In this document: positions 52,696-62,202 of the stretch, one piece after another | Position numbering within the stretch: position 1 is the stretch's first letter | Layout: every line of letters starts with the position of its first letter | Assembly (NCBI RefSeq): GCF_001428245.1 | Contig: NZ_LMRV01000099.1 | Span: 864-64,863 of the forward strand | Direction of reading: 5' to 3' | DNA: 64,000 nt | Source: Paenibacillus sp. Soil522 | GTDB taxonomy: Bacteria > Bacillota > Bacilli > Paenibacillales > Paenibacillaceae | Translations under genes and position numbers: made by a program | The notes under the pieces: model-generated | Told to the model about the DNA's origin: nothing | The model's database searches: none | The model's input: the letters and a program-made list of their open reading frames with translations, nothing else

Positions 52696-54450
52696 GTGCC
52701 CAACTTGAAAGCGCTTTATACAAATTTGCGGATCAAGTACAAAATGTTTGTGTTAATTTCTGTCATTATGCTCGTTGTAGCCGTACTTGCGATAATCATC
52801 CAACAATATGCGTTCGATTTTTATGATCAGGAAATTTACAAGCAATCTTCCAAGGCGCTTAGCTTATCTTCAATTAGCATCGAGAACGAACTAAAAAAGA
52901 TGGAGAAGCTGACGTTCATGTTAGCGACGGACTCAACCATTCAAAAATATTTGAGATCGATTAAGAGCGGCTTGTCTGATTACGATAACTATGTCGTTCA
53001 ATTGACGGTCAAGGAACGAATGGTTAATATCGGAGCGCTAGATAAATATGTACTCTCTGCGCAGCTTTATGACGTGAACGATAATGAATACGCAGTAGGG
53101 GCCAACTCGATTACGGTGTATCCGGATCGTTTGAGCGTGTATAAGAAATTAACGGCGGTAAATAAGGGGGGGAATACTTGGATCGCTCCCTACAGCAACG
53201 ATAAGTCTTTGATTGCCGCGCGAGAGGTGCGTTCATTCCAGCAGCTGAAGCTGGATTACATTGGTACATTAGCGCTTCGTATCGATATGGCCAAGCTATT
53301 TCACGACTTAGCTAAAGGCATGAACAGTAATGACGCCCAGCTGATCATTATGAAAAACGATGAAGCTGTTTATCCTGAAGCATCCGCATTTCCAATTGAT
53401 ACGTTGTCGGCGCTGCCTGGCGATGAAGGCTACAAGGTCATTCGTTACGAAGGCAAGCCGTATTTCGTTACTTATATCGCATCAACGTATACCGATTGGA
53501 CCTATTATACGTTAATTCCGTTCGATGATATCTTTGACCGCGTTGCAAAGGTGAAAAATACGATTATTGTTATTTTCATCGTGTTGTTTGTCGTCATCCT
53601 CATCATTGCCGTCGGATTCGCTAACGGTATTACGGAGCCTATCGAACGATTGAACGCTAAGATGAAGAGGGTGCAGCTCGGTAATTTCGAGTATAACGAA
53701 GAACCGAATGAGAGAGCGCTCGCGATGGATGAAGCCGGTCAAATGCATCGTAATTTCCGCATAATGGTCGAACGAATCAATGAGCTTATACATGAAAACT
53801 ATGTGAAGCAGCTTACGATTCGCGATACGGAATTTAAGGCTCTCCAAGCTCAAATTAATCCGCATTTCCTGTACAATACGTTAGAATCGATAAACTGGTC
53901 GGCCAAGCTAAACAATCAGACGCATATTTCCCAAATGGTCGAAGCATTAGGCTCATTGCTCAGAACCTCGATCAACCTGAAGGAGCCGCTCATTCCGCTG
54001 AGCAAGGAGCTTGACATCATTAATCACTATATCACCATTCAAAAATACCGATTCGAGGAACGGCTGGACTTTCAGGTCGATATGCCGGAGAAGCTGCTGC
54101 ATTGCAGTATTCCTAAGCTTTCGCTGCAGCCGCTCGTCGAGAATGCGATCAACTACGGGCTTGAACAAATGATTGACACCTGTATGATAAAAATTCATGC
54201 TTATGTGGAGAATGGGTTGTTATACATCGCGGTAGAGGATAACGGTCCGGGTATGGAGGAGCCATTTGTCGCTCAGCTATTGAGCGGCCAAGTAAAACCG
54301 AAAGGCTCAGGCTTAGGCTTAAAAAATATTGAGGACCGCATAAAGCTTCTTTACGGCGAAACATATGGTCTGAAAGTTGAGAGTGAGCTAAACGGAGGCA
54401 CGAAGGTCACGCTGATGCTTCCTTACGAAATGAGGGATTCCGATGTATAA
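52696..54450 (+). CDS. YesM-type sensor histidine kinase
   Basis: A 584-aa kinase, GTG start with GGAGG. TM1 (~17-38), an extracellular sensor (~39-285), TM2 (TIIVIFIVLFVVILIIAVGF), HAMP, then the His_kinase/LytS-type domain with INPHFLYNTLESINW (His390) and HATPase_c VEDNGPG and GLGLKNIEDRI. Such kinases sense sugars outside the cell. It overlaps the YesN-type regulator by 8 nt and heads the sugar-uptake island. Confidence 0.94.
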   Translation: MPNLKALYTNLRIKYKMFVLISVIMLVVAVLAIIIQQYAFDFYDQEIYKQSSKALSLSSISIENELKKMEKLTFMLATDSTIQKYLRSIKSGLSDYDNYVVQLTVKERMVNIGALDKYVLSAQLYDVNDNEYAVGANSITVYPDRLSVYKKLTAVNKGGNTWIAPYSNDKSLIAAREVRSFQQLKLDYIGTLALRIDMAKLFHDLAKGMNSNDAQLIIMKNDEAVYPEASAFPIDTLSALPGDEGYKVIRYEGKPYFVTYIASTYTDWTYYTLIPFDDIFDRVAKVKNTIIVIFIVLFVVILIIAVGFANGITEPIERLNAKMKRVQLGNFEYNEEPNERALAMDEAGQMHRNFRIMVERINELIHENYVKQLTIRDTEFKALQAQINPHFLYNTLESINWSAKLNNQTHISQMVEALGSLLRTSINLKEPLIPLSKELDIINHYITIQKYRFEERLDFQVDMPEKLLHCSIPKLSLQPLVENAINYGLEQMIDTCMIKIHAYVENGLLYIAVEDNGPGMEEPFVAQLLSGQVKPKGSGLGLKNIEDRIKLLYGETYGLKVESELNGGTKVTLMLPYEMRDSDV

Positions 54451-55999
54451 GGTGCTGCTTGTAGATGATGAGCGGATAATTGTCGAAGGTATTTCGCGCA
54501 AGGTGAATTGGAATGCGTATCACACGGAGCTGGCGGGAACAGCTCGGAACGGACTTGAGGCGATGGCTTTTATAGAAAGCCATCTGCCGGATATCGTCAT
54601 TTCGGATATCAAAATGCCAGGTATGAACGGGCTGCAGCTCGTCGAGAAAGTATCCGAGAAATACCCGCAAATCGCTTTTATTTTATTATCAGGCTTCAGT
54701 GAATTTGATTATGCACGTTCTGCGATGCAATTTGGCGTCAAGCACTATTTGCTTAAGCCATGTAACGAGAATACGATTACCGATGCGTTGACCGAGGTCA
54801 TTGCTGAGCTCGAGAAGCAGCATACGCAAGAAAGCTTCATGCTCAATATTCAGAAGGAATTGTCCAAGGTGCTTCCTCATGCGAAGGAACAATTTTTGAA
54901 GGAGCTTGTAACAAATAAAACCTATGGTCAACGCGACTGGGACGACTATGGAAACCTGTTTCATATTACGGTAGAAAATGATAACGTGCAGCTGCTTTTG
55001 TTTCAAATCGAGGGACAATTTGAATTCGAGCATATGTTCGCAGTCAAAAACATCGCGCAGGACGTACTCGGCAAATCGATTGTGCTCCTCAGCACGACGA
55101 TAGGGAAGCATGTGCTGCTGCTGATTAAGGAGATCGTGGAAGCTGACGCTTTATTTGCTCAGTTGAATGAAATTAAGCAAACCTTTTCGACTTACTATAA
55201 GCTGGATGCTACTGTGGCGGTTAGCGATGCCGGACAAATTATTAATGCCCGCAAAATGTACCGCGATACGCTGGAATGCTTAAACTACCAGTTTTATTTG
55301 GGAGAAGGCAGCATCATCACGCAAAAGGATGTCGAAAGAGGCGACGATAGCTCGCATAAGCCTTTCTTTTACGATGAAGAGCCGCTTTGCATGCATGTTA
55401 AATCGGGTGACTGGTCGTTTGTACAGACCGAGCTGGAAAACTTTTTTACATTGCTGGCTGATAGCCGGATGGATACCCAGCTGTCTATGTCTTATGTCAT
55501 TCCGTTATATATATCGATTGTACGGCAAGGAAATCCGGAGGAAATTAACGATTACTTAAAAAAGATCGCCAGCTTCGATCAATTTTTCACACTGCGGGCC
55601 ACCCAGCAATTCGTGACCGAAAATGCTGAGCAAATTTGCTTGAACAACTTCCAAACGCATACCAAAAAGCACTCCTCCATCATTCATAAAATGATTCAAG
55701 TGATTGAAGAGCATCTTTCGAATCCGGATTTATCGCTTAACTGGGTAGCGAGTGAGATTTTGTATATGAATGCCGACTATTTAGGCAAGCTATTCAAGAA
55801 GGAAACAGAAGAGAAGTTCTCTAACTATGTCATGCGTTTAAGGATGGACAAGGCGATGGAGGAAATCGAAAAAACCGGCGATGTGAAGGTGTTTGAGCTT
55901 GCCGAAAAATTCGGTTTCGGAGACAATCCGCAATATTTTAGTCAGGTATTCAAAAAACATACAGGATTCACCCCATCGGAATACAAAAGGTCGCCATAA
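54443..55999 (+). CDS. YesN-type response regulator with AraC HTH
   Basis: A 518-aa regulator. Receiver domain: VDDER, phospho-acceptor Asp55 (VISDIKMPGMNG) and Lys in LLKPC. A long middle region leads to the AraC-type DNA-binding end (LSLNWVASEILYMNADYLGKLFKKETEEKFSNYVMRLRMDKA ... GFGDNPQYFSQVFKKHTGFTPSEYK). It probably activates the transporter genes downstream. Its stop codon lies in the loop of the terminator. Confidence 0.94.
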   Translation: MYKVLLVDDERIIVEGISRKVNWNAYHTELAGTARNGLEAMAFIESHLPDIVISDIKMPGMNGLQLVEKVSEKYPQIAFILLSGFSEFDYARSAMQFGVKHYLLKPCNENTITDALTEVIAELEKQHTQESFMLNIQKELSKVLPHAKEQFLKELVTNKTYGQRDWDDYGNLFHITVENDNVQLLLFQIEGQFEFEHMFAVKNIAQDVLGKSIVLLSTTIGKHVLLLIKEIVEADALFAQLNEIKQTFSTYYKLDATVAVSDAGQIINARKMYRDTLECLNYQFYLGEGSIITQKDVERGDDSSHKPFFYDEEPLCMHVKSGDWSFVQTELENFFTLLADSRMDTQLSMSYVIPLYISIVRQGNPEEINDYLKKIASFDQFFTLRATQQFVTENAEQICLNNFQTHTKKHSSIIHKMIQVIEEHLSNPDLSLNWVASEILYMNADYLGKLFKKETEEKFSNYVMRLRMDKAMEEIEKTGDVKVFELAEKFGFGDNPQYFSQVFKKHTGFTPSEYKRSP

Positions 56000-56018
56000 T
56001 GGCGACCTCTGTTTTTTT
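55988..56018 (+). terminator. Terminator after YesN, stop codon in loop
   Basis: AGGTCGCCA-taa-TGGCGACCT hairpin followed by CTG and seven T. The stop codon of the regulator (55997-55999) is the loop. Confidence 0.9.
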
Positions 56019-56115
56019 AACAAAGAAAGCGGTTTTTTTAATTCCGGCAATTCGACATCGGGCCTATAATAAGGCTTGTAAACAACATTTAAGAGTCTGG
56101 AAGGGGCGTAACACA

Positions 56116-57453
56116 ATGAAAGCACCGAAAAAAATGCTTTTACTGCTCATGGCTTTTGCACTCGTTCTGGTAAGTGCTTGTAGCGGCAATAACTTAGCTA
56201 ATGGAAATACAGCTAATTCCACCAACACCCCGAAATCGGGTAATGAAGTAAAAGAGGAGACGGACGAGAAGCCGGTCACTCTGCGTATCGCTTGGTGGGG
56301 CGGACAGCCTCGTCACGATTACACAATGAAGGTTATCGAAATGTACAAAGCAAAAAATCCGAATGTAACGATTGAAATGGAATATGCGAACTATGATGAT
56401 TACTGGAAAAAGCTGGCGCCTCAAGCGGCTGCGAACGAGCTTCCTGATATTATCCAAATCGATACCCAAAACTACTCGCAATATGCCGGCAGAAATCAAC
56501 TCGCTGATTTGACTCCTTTCCTAGGGAACCAAATCGACGTTAGCGATATTAGCCAAAATGCGATTGACGGCGGTAAATTGGGCGACGGTCTATACGGCAT
56601 TAACCTTGGCGTAAACGCGCTAGGCCTTAACTATGACCCGGCTCTTCTGAAAAAAGCAGGCATCAATTCCATCCCTGAAAACTTCACTTGGGATGACTAC
56701 GTTGAAATGGCCGGCAAAGCAAAAGCAGCAGGTCTTTACTTCGATAACGGTATGCGCGCAGAAGTGTTTTTCGGCTACTACCTCCGTACATTAGGCAAAA
56801 CTTTGTTTAATGCAGAGGGTACCGGTCTTGGCTATGAAGACGATAAAATGTTTACGGATTTCTTCGGAATGCTGGCTAAACTGGTTATTGACGGCGCAGT
56901 ACCTTCACCGGATGTGCTTGCTCAAATCAAAGGAGCGGAAGACAGCCATCTCGTACTCAATCAAGGAATTGGCGTATGGCAATGGTCCAATCAATATGTC
57001 GGCCTGCAGCAGGTTGCTAACCGTCCGCTAGCGATCGCTCCAATGGTTGGCCCTAATATGGAAAAAGGTTTGTTCTTGAAGCCAAGTATGTTCTTCTCCG
57101 TTTCTGAAAATTCGAAAGCAAAAGAAGAAGCAACTAAATTTATCAGCTTCTTCGTAAATGATATCGAAGCTAATAAGTTGATTTTGGGCGATCGGGGCGT
57201 TCCGGTTTCGGCTAAAGTAAAAGAAGCGCTAAAAGCGGTTTCCACTGAAGCTCAAATTCAAGTGTATGACTATGTTGCCTGGGCTGAAGCAAACAGCTCC
57301 CCAATGGATCCTGCTGATCCGATCGGCTCTGCTGAAGTGTTCAAATCGTTGACTAGCCTTGCAGAGCAAATGAACTACAACAAAATCAAGCCAGAAGAAG
57401 CTGCTAAGAAATTTAGAGACGAAGCTACCTCCATTCTTAAGAAAAACAAGTAA
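56116..57453 (+). CDS. Sugar ABC transporter substrate-binding lipoprotein
   Basis: A 445-aa family 1 solute-binding protein. The ATG at 56116 (MKAPKKMLLL) is chosen by its signal peptide; the frame is open further upstream over the terminator. Lipobox VSAC (Cys22), then VTLRIAWWGGQPRHDYTMKVIEMY and later typical SBP type 1 blocks. Followed by two permeases and a hydrolase, so an oligosaccharide is the likely ligand. Confidence 0.93.
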   Translation: MKAPKKMLLLLMAFALVLVSACSGNNLANGNTANSTNTPKSGNEVKEETDEKPVTLRIAWWGGQPRHDYTMKVIEMYKAKNPNVTIEMEYANYDDYWKKLAPQAAANELPDIIQIDTQNYSQYAGRNQLADLTPFLGNQIDVSDISQNAIDGGKLGDGLYGINLGVNALGLNYDPALLKKAGINSIPENFTWDDYVEMAGKAKAAGLYFDNGMRAEVFFGYYLRTLGKTLFNAEGTGLGYEDDKMFTDFFGMLAKLVIDGAVPSPDVLAQIKGAEDSHLVLNQGIGVWQWSNQYVGLQQVANRPLAIAPMVGPNMEKGLFLKPSMFFSVSENSKAKEEATKFISFFVNDIEANKLILGDRGVPVSAKVKEALKAVSTEAQIQVYDYVAWAEANSSPMDPADPIGSAEVFKSLTSLAEQMNYNKIKPEEAAKKFRDEATSILKKNK

Positions 57454-57469
57454 TAGAACTTGATCAGAT

Positions 57470-57499
57470 GCGATGGTTGGTCGGCAGATCGGCCGTCGC
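57470..57499 (+). other. Intercistronic stem-loop between binding protein and permease genes
   Basis: GCGATGG pairs with CCGTCGC around a 16-nt loop, without a clean T run. Such hairpins after binding-protein genes often set differential expression within ABC operons; this role is inference. Confidence 0.4.
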
Positions 57500-57544
57500 T
57501 CTTTCATAACTGGCATGGAAGTCTTCGTATAGGAGTTGGAAAAG

Positions 57545-58444
57545 ATGAAATCGCTATCACTCAAAAACAACTTGATCGGTTACACGTTTATTAGCCCATT
57601 CGTTATCGGGTTTCTAATCTTCACATTGATTCCAGCAGCGGCATCATTATATTTTTCGGTTACGGATTATGATCTTATGTCGACACCATCCTTTATCGGA
57701 TTAGAAAATTATTCGGCCATGTTTACCGATGACTCCAAGTTCTGGGCATCGCTTAAAGTAACCTTTCTGTACGTATTTATCGGCGTTCCGCTTCGACTAG
57801 CCTTTGCATTATTTATCGCAATGATATTAAATACAGCCTCGAAAGCAATCGGGTTCTATCGGACCGTTTACTATCTTCCTTCCATTATTGGCGGAAGCGT
57901 TGCAGTATCGATTATGTGGCGCAATCTATATGGTGACGAAGGAGTCATAAACATTTTTCTGAATGCACTCGGTTTAGATAGCGTGAGATGGTTTGCCGAA
58001 CCGGCAGCTGCGCTCTGGATGCTCATTACGTTGTCGGTATGGCAATTTGGTTCTTCGATGCTAATTTTTCTTGCAGGCCTTAAAAACATTCCGCCAGAAT
58101 TGTATGAAGCATCGAACGTGGACGGAGCCGGTTCTATTATTCGCTTCTTTAAAATCACATTGCCTATGCTCAGCCCGATCATACTGTTTAATACGATCAT
58201 GCAGACAATCGGAGCGTTTATGACATTCGTTCCGGCTTACATTATTTCCAAAGGGGAAGGCGGTCCGCTGGACGGCACGCTGCTCTATTCACTTTACTTA
58301 TTCCGCCAAGCATTCGTCTATTTTGATATGGGTTATGCTTCAGCAATGGCTTGGATCATGCTCATTATTATTGCGATTTTAACGGGAATTTTGTTCGCTA
58401 CATCCAAAAAATGGGTGCATTACGAGTCGAAAGGCGGCCATTAA
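57545..58444 (+). CDS. Sugar ABC transporter permease (MalF/UgpA type)
   Basis: A 299-aa permease; the ATG at 57545 follows AGGAG. Six predicted helices, with the coupling motif EASNVDGAGSIIRFFKITLPMLSP (EAA loop) typical of carbohydrate importers. Overlaps the next permease start by one base. Confidence 0.93.
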   Translation: MKSLSLKNNLIGYTFISPFVIGFLIFTLIPAAASLYFSVTDYDLMSTPSFIGLENYSAMFTDDSKFWASLKVTFLYVFIGVPLRLAFALFIAMILNTASKAIGFYRTVYYLPSIIGGSVAVSIMWRNLYGDEGVINIFLNALGLDSVRWFAEPAAALWMLITLSVWQFGSSMLIFLAGLKNIPPELYEASNVDGAGSIIRFFKITLPMLSPIILFNTIMQTIGAFMTFVPAYIISKGEGGPLDGTLLYSLYLFRQAFVYFDMGYASAMAWIMLIIIAILTGILFATSKKWVHYESKGGH

Positions 58445-59283
58445 TGATGACATTAAAAAAACTGAAATGGCCTATCTACCATATCTTTGTCGCCGCACTC
58501 GCATTAGTGATGGTTTATCCGGTATTGTGGCTGCTGATGAGCTCGTTCAAGCAAAGCAATCTGATCTTCGCAACGGCGGATTCGCTTATACCTCAGCCGT
58601 GGATTTGGGAAAATTACAAAATCGGTTGGATCGGCATTGCAGGTCAATCATTCGGCAATTTTATGATGAACTCGCTCGAAATCGTTATTTTGTCAACGAT
58701 CGGCGCTGTATTATCATCGGCTTTTATCGCGTTCGGCTTTGCAAGGCTTAACTTCACGGGTAAAACGTTCTGGTTTGGCATTATGATGGTGACGCTCATG
58801 CTTCCGCATGACGTCGTGCTGGTACCGCAATATATTTTATTCGCCAAGATCCACTGGCTCAATTCCATCAAGCCAATCGTTATTCCGCAATATTTCGGCA
58901 TTCCGTTTTTCATCTTTTTGCTCATCCAGTTCATTCGGACGATTCCAAATGAGCTGGACGAAGCAGCGACGATCGACGGCTGCGGAAAGTTCCGTTTGTT
59001 TTTCCGGATTATTTTGCCGCTGGTTGTACCGGCGCTAGCCACCGCTTCTATTTTCTCCTTCTACTGGCGCTGGGAGGATTTGCTCGGTCCGGTCCTTTAC
59101 TTGAACCGTCCCAGCTTGTACCCCGTATCGATGGGACTCAAGATGTTCCTCGACAGCGATACGGTCTCAAACTGGGGAGCGATGTTCGCGATGTCGATCG
59201 TCAGCTTGGTACCGGTGCTCGCTATATTTTTCGCCTTTCAGAAGTACATCGTTGAAGGGATTAGTACAAGCGGATTAAAGTAG
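58444..59283 (+). CDS. Sugar ABC transporter permease (MalG/UgpE type)
   Basis: A 279-aa permease starting at ATG 58444 (second ATG at 58447 also possible) with AAAGGCGG upstream. Helical protein with EAA loop DEAATIDGCGKFRLFFRIILPLVVPALA. Forms a heterodimer with the preceding permease. No ATPase gene in the operon; a shared MsmX/UgpC-type ATPase elsewhere is likely. Confidence 0.93.
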   Translation: MMTLKKLKWPIYHIFVAALALVMVYPVLWLLMSSFKQSNLIFATADSLIPQPWIWENYKIGWIGIAGQSFGNFMMNSLEIVILSTIGAVLSSAFIAFGFARLNFTGKTFWFGIMMVTLMLPHDVVLVPQYILFAKIHWLNSIKPIVIPQYFGIPFFIFLLIQFIRTIPNELDEAATIDGCGKFRLFFRIILPLVVPALATASIFSFYWRWEDLLGPVLYLNRPSLYPVSMGLKMFLDSDTVSNWGAMFAMSIVSLVPVLAIFFAFQKYIVEGISTSGLK

Positions 59284-59310
59284 AAAATGAATGAATCAGG
59301 GGAGAGGAAG

Positions 59311-60348
59311 ATGGAAATGCCGCAGCTTCAATTTGACGAGAATCATATTCGTGACGTTATCGATCGTGTAGTAGACCGTACATTTAGAATGGACTTTAGT
59401 TGGGATTGGCCGGGAGGAGTCGCTTTTTACGGAGTGGCGGAAGCCTATGAAGCAACGGGAAACGAACGCTACATCAGGCTGCTGCAGGGATGGGTTGACG
59501 AGAAGCTGGAAGACGGACTGCCTAAGCTATCCGTTAACGGCGTGTCGATCGGACATGCGCTGATCTCCCTTTATAAGGCAACCGACGATCAAAAGTATTT
59601 GGATGTCGCCATTCAAATGGCTGAGTACTTAAAACATGACGCGGTTCGCTTCGCTGACGGAATTTTTCAGCATACCGTAAATTCGGAAACGTATAATTTC
59701 CCTGAGCAGGCATGGGTAGATACGATGATGATGGCCGGTTATTTCCTCGTGCGGATGGGACATTTGCAAGGCCGCGCCGATTATTTGGAGGATGGCTTAA
59801 AGCAGTATCACGGCCACGAGCATTTTCTGCAGGATCCTGTTACGAATTTGTATTACCATGGCTGGGATCATATCGCGCAAAACCATATGTCCTCCATCTT
59901 CTGGGCACGCGGCAACTCATGGGCTGCGCTTACGATGGCTAAAGCTTTGCCTCATATTGCCGTTCAGCATCCGTCGTTTATGATCATTGAAGGCTCAATG
60001 CGGGATCAGCTAAGCACGCTCGTTCGCTTGCAAGCCGACAATGGATTATGGCACACCGTATTAAACGACAATACGTCCTACCACGAAACTTCGGGATCGG
60101 CGGGGATAGCGACGGGCTTGTTCGCTTTTGGTTCGTTGTACAACAAATATATTCAACGGTCGATCGAAGGCATTTTAAGTCAAATTACCGAGGATGGCTC
60201 AGTGCTGAACGTATCCGCCGGAACGGCTGTCATGAATGACTTGGAAGGCTATCGCGACGTGGCGCATAAACGCGTGCAGGGATGGGGGCAAGGCCTTGCT
60301 CTAGCGTTTCTGGCAGAGCTGCTCCATTCCAAAAAACGTGTATTTTAA
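59311..60348 (+). CDS. Glycoside hydrolase family 105/88 (unsaturated rhamnogalacturonyl-type hydrolase)
   Basis: A 345-aa cytoplasmic enzyme of the YteR type. The ATG at 59311 follows GGGGAGAGG; the ATG at 59287 has no site. EQAWVDTMMMAGYFL holds the catalytic Asp137, IFWARGNSWAALTMA and YHETSGSAGIATGL are family blocks. It removes an unsaturated uronic acid from pectin- or glycosaminoglycan-derived oligosaccharides. Location after the importer supports uptake followed by intracellular cleavage. Confidence 0.9.
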   Translation: MEMPQLQFDENHIRDVIDRVVDRTFRMDFSWDWPGGVAFYGVAEAYEATGNERYIRLLQGWVDEKLEDGLPKLSVNGVSIGHALISLYKATDDQKYLDVAIQMAEYLKHDAVRFADGIFQHTVNSETYNFPEQAWVDTMMMAGYFLVRMGHLQGRADYLEDGLKQYHGHEHFLQDPVTNLYYHGWDHIAQNHMSSIFWARGNSWAALTMAKALPHIAVQHPSFMIIEGSMRDQLSTLVRLQADNGLWHTVLNDNTSYHETSGSAGIATGLFAFGSLYNKYIQRSIEGILSQITEDGSVLNVSAGTAVMNDLEGYRDVAHKRVQGWGQGLALAFLAELLHSKKRVF

Positions 60349-60414
60349 TAAATCGGCAGATTGTTAAAATGCCCGAAAATATGGTAAAGTAGCACTAATA
60401 AATATGAAATCAGG

Positions 60415-60468
60415 AAAGCATCCTGATGCCGTTTGCAACGATACAAACGGCGTCGGGATGCTTTTTTT
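60415..60468 (+). terminator. Terminator after the GH105 gene
   Basis: AAAGCATCC...TGCCGTTTG-caacgata-CAAACGGC...GGATGCTTT two-tier hairpin followed by a T run. It lies just before the kinase gene and could also act as a leader attenuator, but a promoter upstream of it is not clear. Confidence 0.88.
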
Positions 60469-60491
60469 GTTTAAGTTTAGGAGGGGAAAGC

Positions 60492-62117
60492 ATGGAAAGC
60501 TCAGATAGGCCGTTCGCGTATTACCCGAATGGAACGGTGCTCGGCGGACGTTACCGTATCGTTGGCATATTAGGGCGAGGCGGTATGGGGGTTGTGTATG
60601 CCGCCGATGATTTGAAGCTTGCGGGCAAGCTCAGAGCGGTTAAGGTGATTGCGCCAATGCCGGGAGGAGGCGGCGGCAGGTATGCTGGTGAAGCGAATAT
60701 GATGATGAAGATCAGCCATCAGCATTTGCCTGTCATCGTCGATTATTTTCCTCCGCATGAGCAGGGCTGTGAAGTGCTCGTCATGGAATATATAGACGGC
60801 CACACCATTGCTGAGCTATTTCGCTCAAGCTGCGCGGGGCTGACGTTTATGCAAATCGTCCATATCGGTTTACAGCTTTGCTCCGCGCTCAGCCATTTGC
60901 ATAGTCATTTGCCGCCCATTATCCATCGTGACCTGAAGCCGACGAATGTCATGATCGACAGCAAATGGCATGTCAAGCTGATCGATTTCAGTATTTCGCG
61001 GCAATTTAAAGCAGGACAGCAGCAGGATACCGCTCAGCTGGGAACGGTTGGCTTTGCAGCGCCGGAGCAGGAGGGGACAGGGCAAAGCGATGAAAGGACT
61101 GATATTTATGGGCTTGGTGCTCTCCTCTATTATATGGCTAGCGGCGGGATCATTTATAAGCGGACAGGCGGAAGCAGAGGCGGGCATGAGCCGTTCACAC
61201 ATTTGCAGAACGATATTTCAAATGGCTTCAAAGTTGTTCTGAGCCGATTGCTGCAGTCAGATCCGCAATTGCGATATCGGTCCATGCTTGAGGTAGAGGA
61301 GGCCATTAAGCCATTTTTAACGCCTCTATTACCCGATGATCCTTTGTTTGCGAATACCATAATAAATATGCGGCGTCCGGAGACCCGTCGAATACTGATT
61401 TGCGTTCTGTCTTTAGCTCCGGGAGCAGGAGCAACCTTTCTATCGCTTACGCTTGCAGCTATGCTAGGGCAGCAGGGCATTTCCGTTACGGCAGCCGAAT
61501 ATGAACATGCCAGACCGGAATGGCATGTTTGGTTATCGGGACGTAAGTGTTTAAGGAAGGACGGATGGGAGGAAAGGATAGCGCTGGACAGACGTTACGC
61601 TCATTATAAACAAGAAGAGCGGTCTGTGAATTGGTTTTCGCTTCTATCCGGTACAAATTCCGAGTCAACGCATGATGAGCAGCGATTTGAACAAATGCTT
61701 CGGCATGCAGGAGGCTTGGTCAACCTGATCGATTTATCCGCGAACTGGCATGAGCCGGATGCTCACCAGCTTCTGAAGCAAGCACGACTCGTATTTGTTG
61801 TTGGTGATCCCTCCGTCGCCAAATGGCAAGCGGATGAATTAAGACAGCTTAACTCCCTAAGGCAAGAGCTGCAAGCGTCGGGCGGGAAATTGAAATTTAT
61901 CGCGAATAAGGATCTTTCTTTTCGAGGCAGAAACGAATGGTTATCCCTTTTCCCGGAGCGGCCGCATGCTATTGTGCCAAGACTGCCGGAGGAGACCATG
62001 CTGACGCTGCAATGGAATGGCCGATGGGCTGCGGATGACGCCCGTCTAAGAAAGCGGCTGGATCAGGCGCTGCTGCCTATTTTTAAGCTCCTTTACAAGG
62101 AAATAAACACAGATTGA
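60492..62117 (+). CDS. Ser/Thr protein kinase fused to a MinD-like P-loop region
   Basis: A 541-aa soluble protein; the ATG at 60492 follows GGAGGGG. Kinase domain (~20-280): GRGGMGVVY loop, Lys51, HRDLKPTN (catalytic Asp147), DFS in place of the usual DFG, and AAPEQE. From ~300 a second domain starts RILICVLSLAPGAGATFLSLTLAAMLG, like the beginning of CpaE/MinD ATPases but with Ala where the Walker Lys would be (PGAGAT, 310-315). No TM or PASTA domains. Targets unknown. Confidence 0.82.
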   Translation: MESSDRPFAYYPNGTVLGGRYRIVGILGRGGMGVVYAADDLKLAGKLRAVKVIAPMPGGGGGRYAGEANMMMKISHQHLPVIVDYFPPHEQGCEVLVMEYIDGHTIAELFRSSCAGLTFMQIVHIGLQLCSALSHLHSHLPPIIHRDLKPTNVMIDSKWHVKLIDFSISRQFKAGQQQDTAQLGTVGFAAPEQEGTGQSDERTDIYGLGALLYYMASGGIIYKRTGGSRGGHEPFTHLQNDISNGFKVVLSRLLQSDPQLRYRSMLEVEEAIKPFLTPLLPDDPLFANTIINMRRPETRRILICVLSLAPGAGATFLSLTLAAMLGQQGISVTAAEYEHARPEWHVWLSGRKCLRKDGWEERIALDRRYAHYKQEERSVNWFSLLSGTNSESTHDEQRFEQMLRHAGGLVNLIDLSANWHEPDAHQLLKQARLVFVVGDPSVAKWQADELRQLNSLRQELQASGGKLKFIANKDLSFRGRNEWLSLFPERPHAIVPRLPEETMLTLQWNGRWAADDARLRKRLDQALLPIFKLLYKEINTD

Positions 62118-62202
62118 CCGTTTTTGTGGTACAATGATACGGGCAAATCGAGTAATTTGCAGTCTTTGATTAAGTTGTATACATGAATGGAGATAAAAAC
62201 AA

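Noticed and set aside
57453..57545. Terminator between the binding protein and first permease
   Set aside because: The hairpin lacks a T run and the following genes would lose their promoter; listed only as an intercistronic stem-loop.
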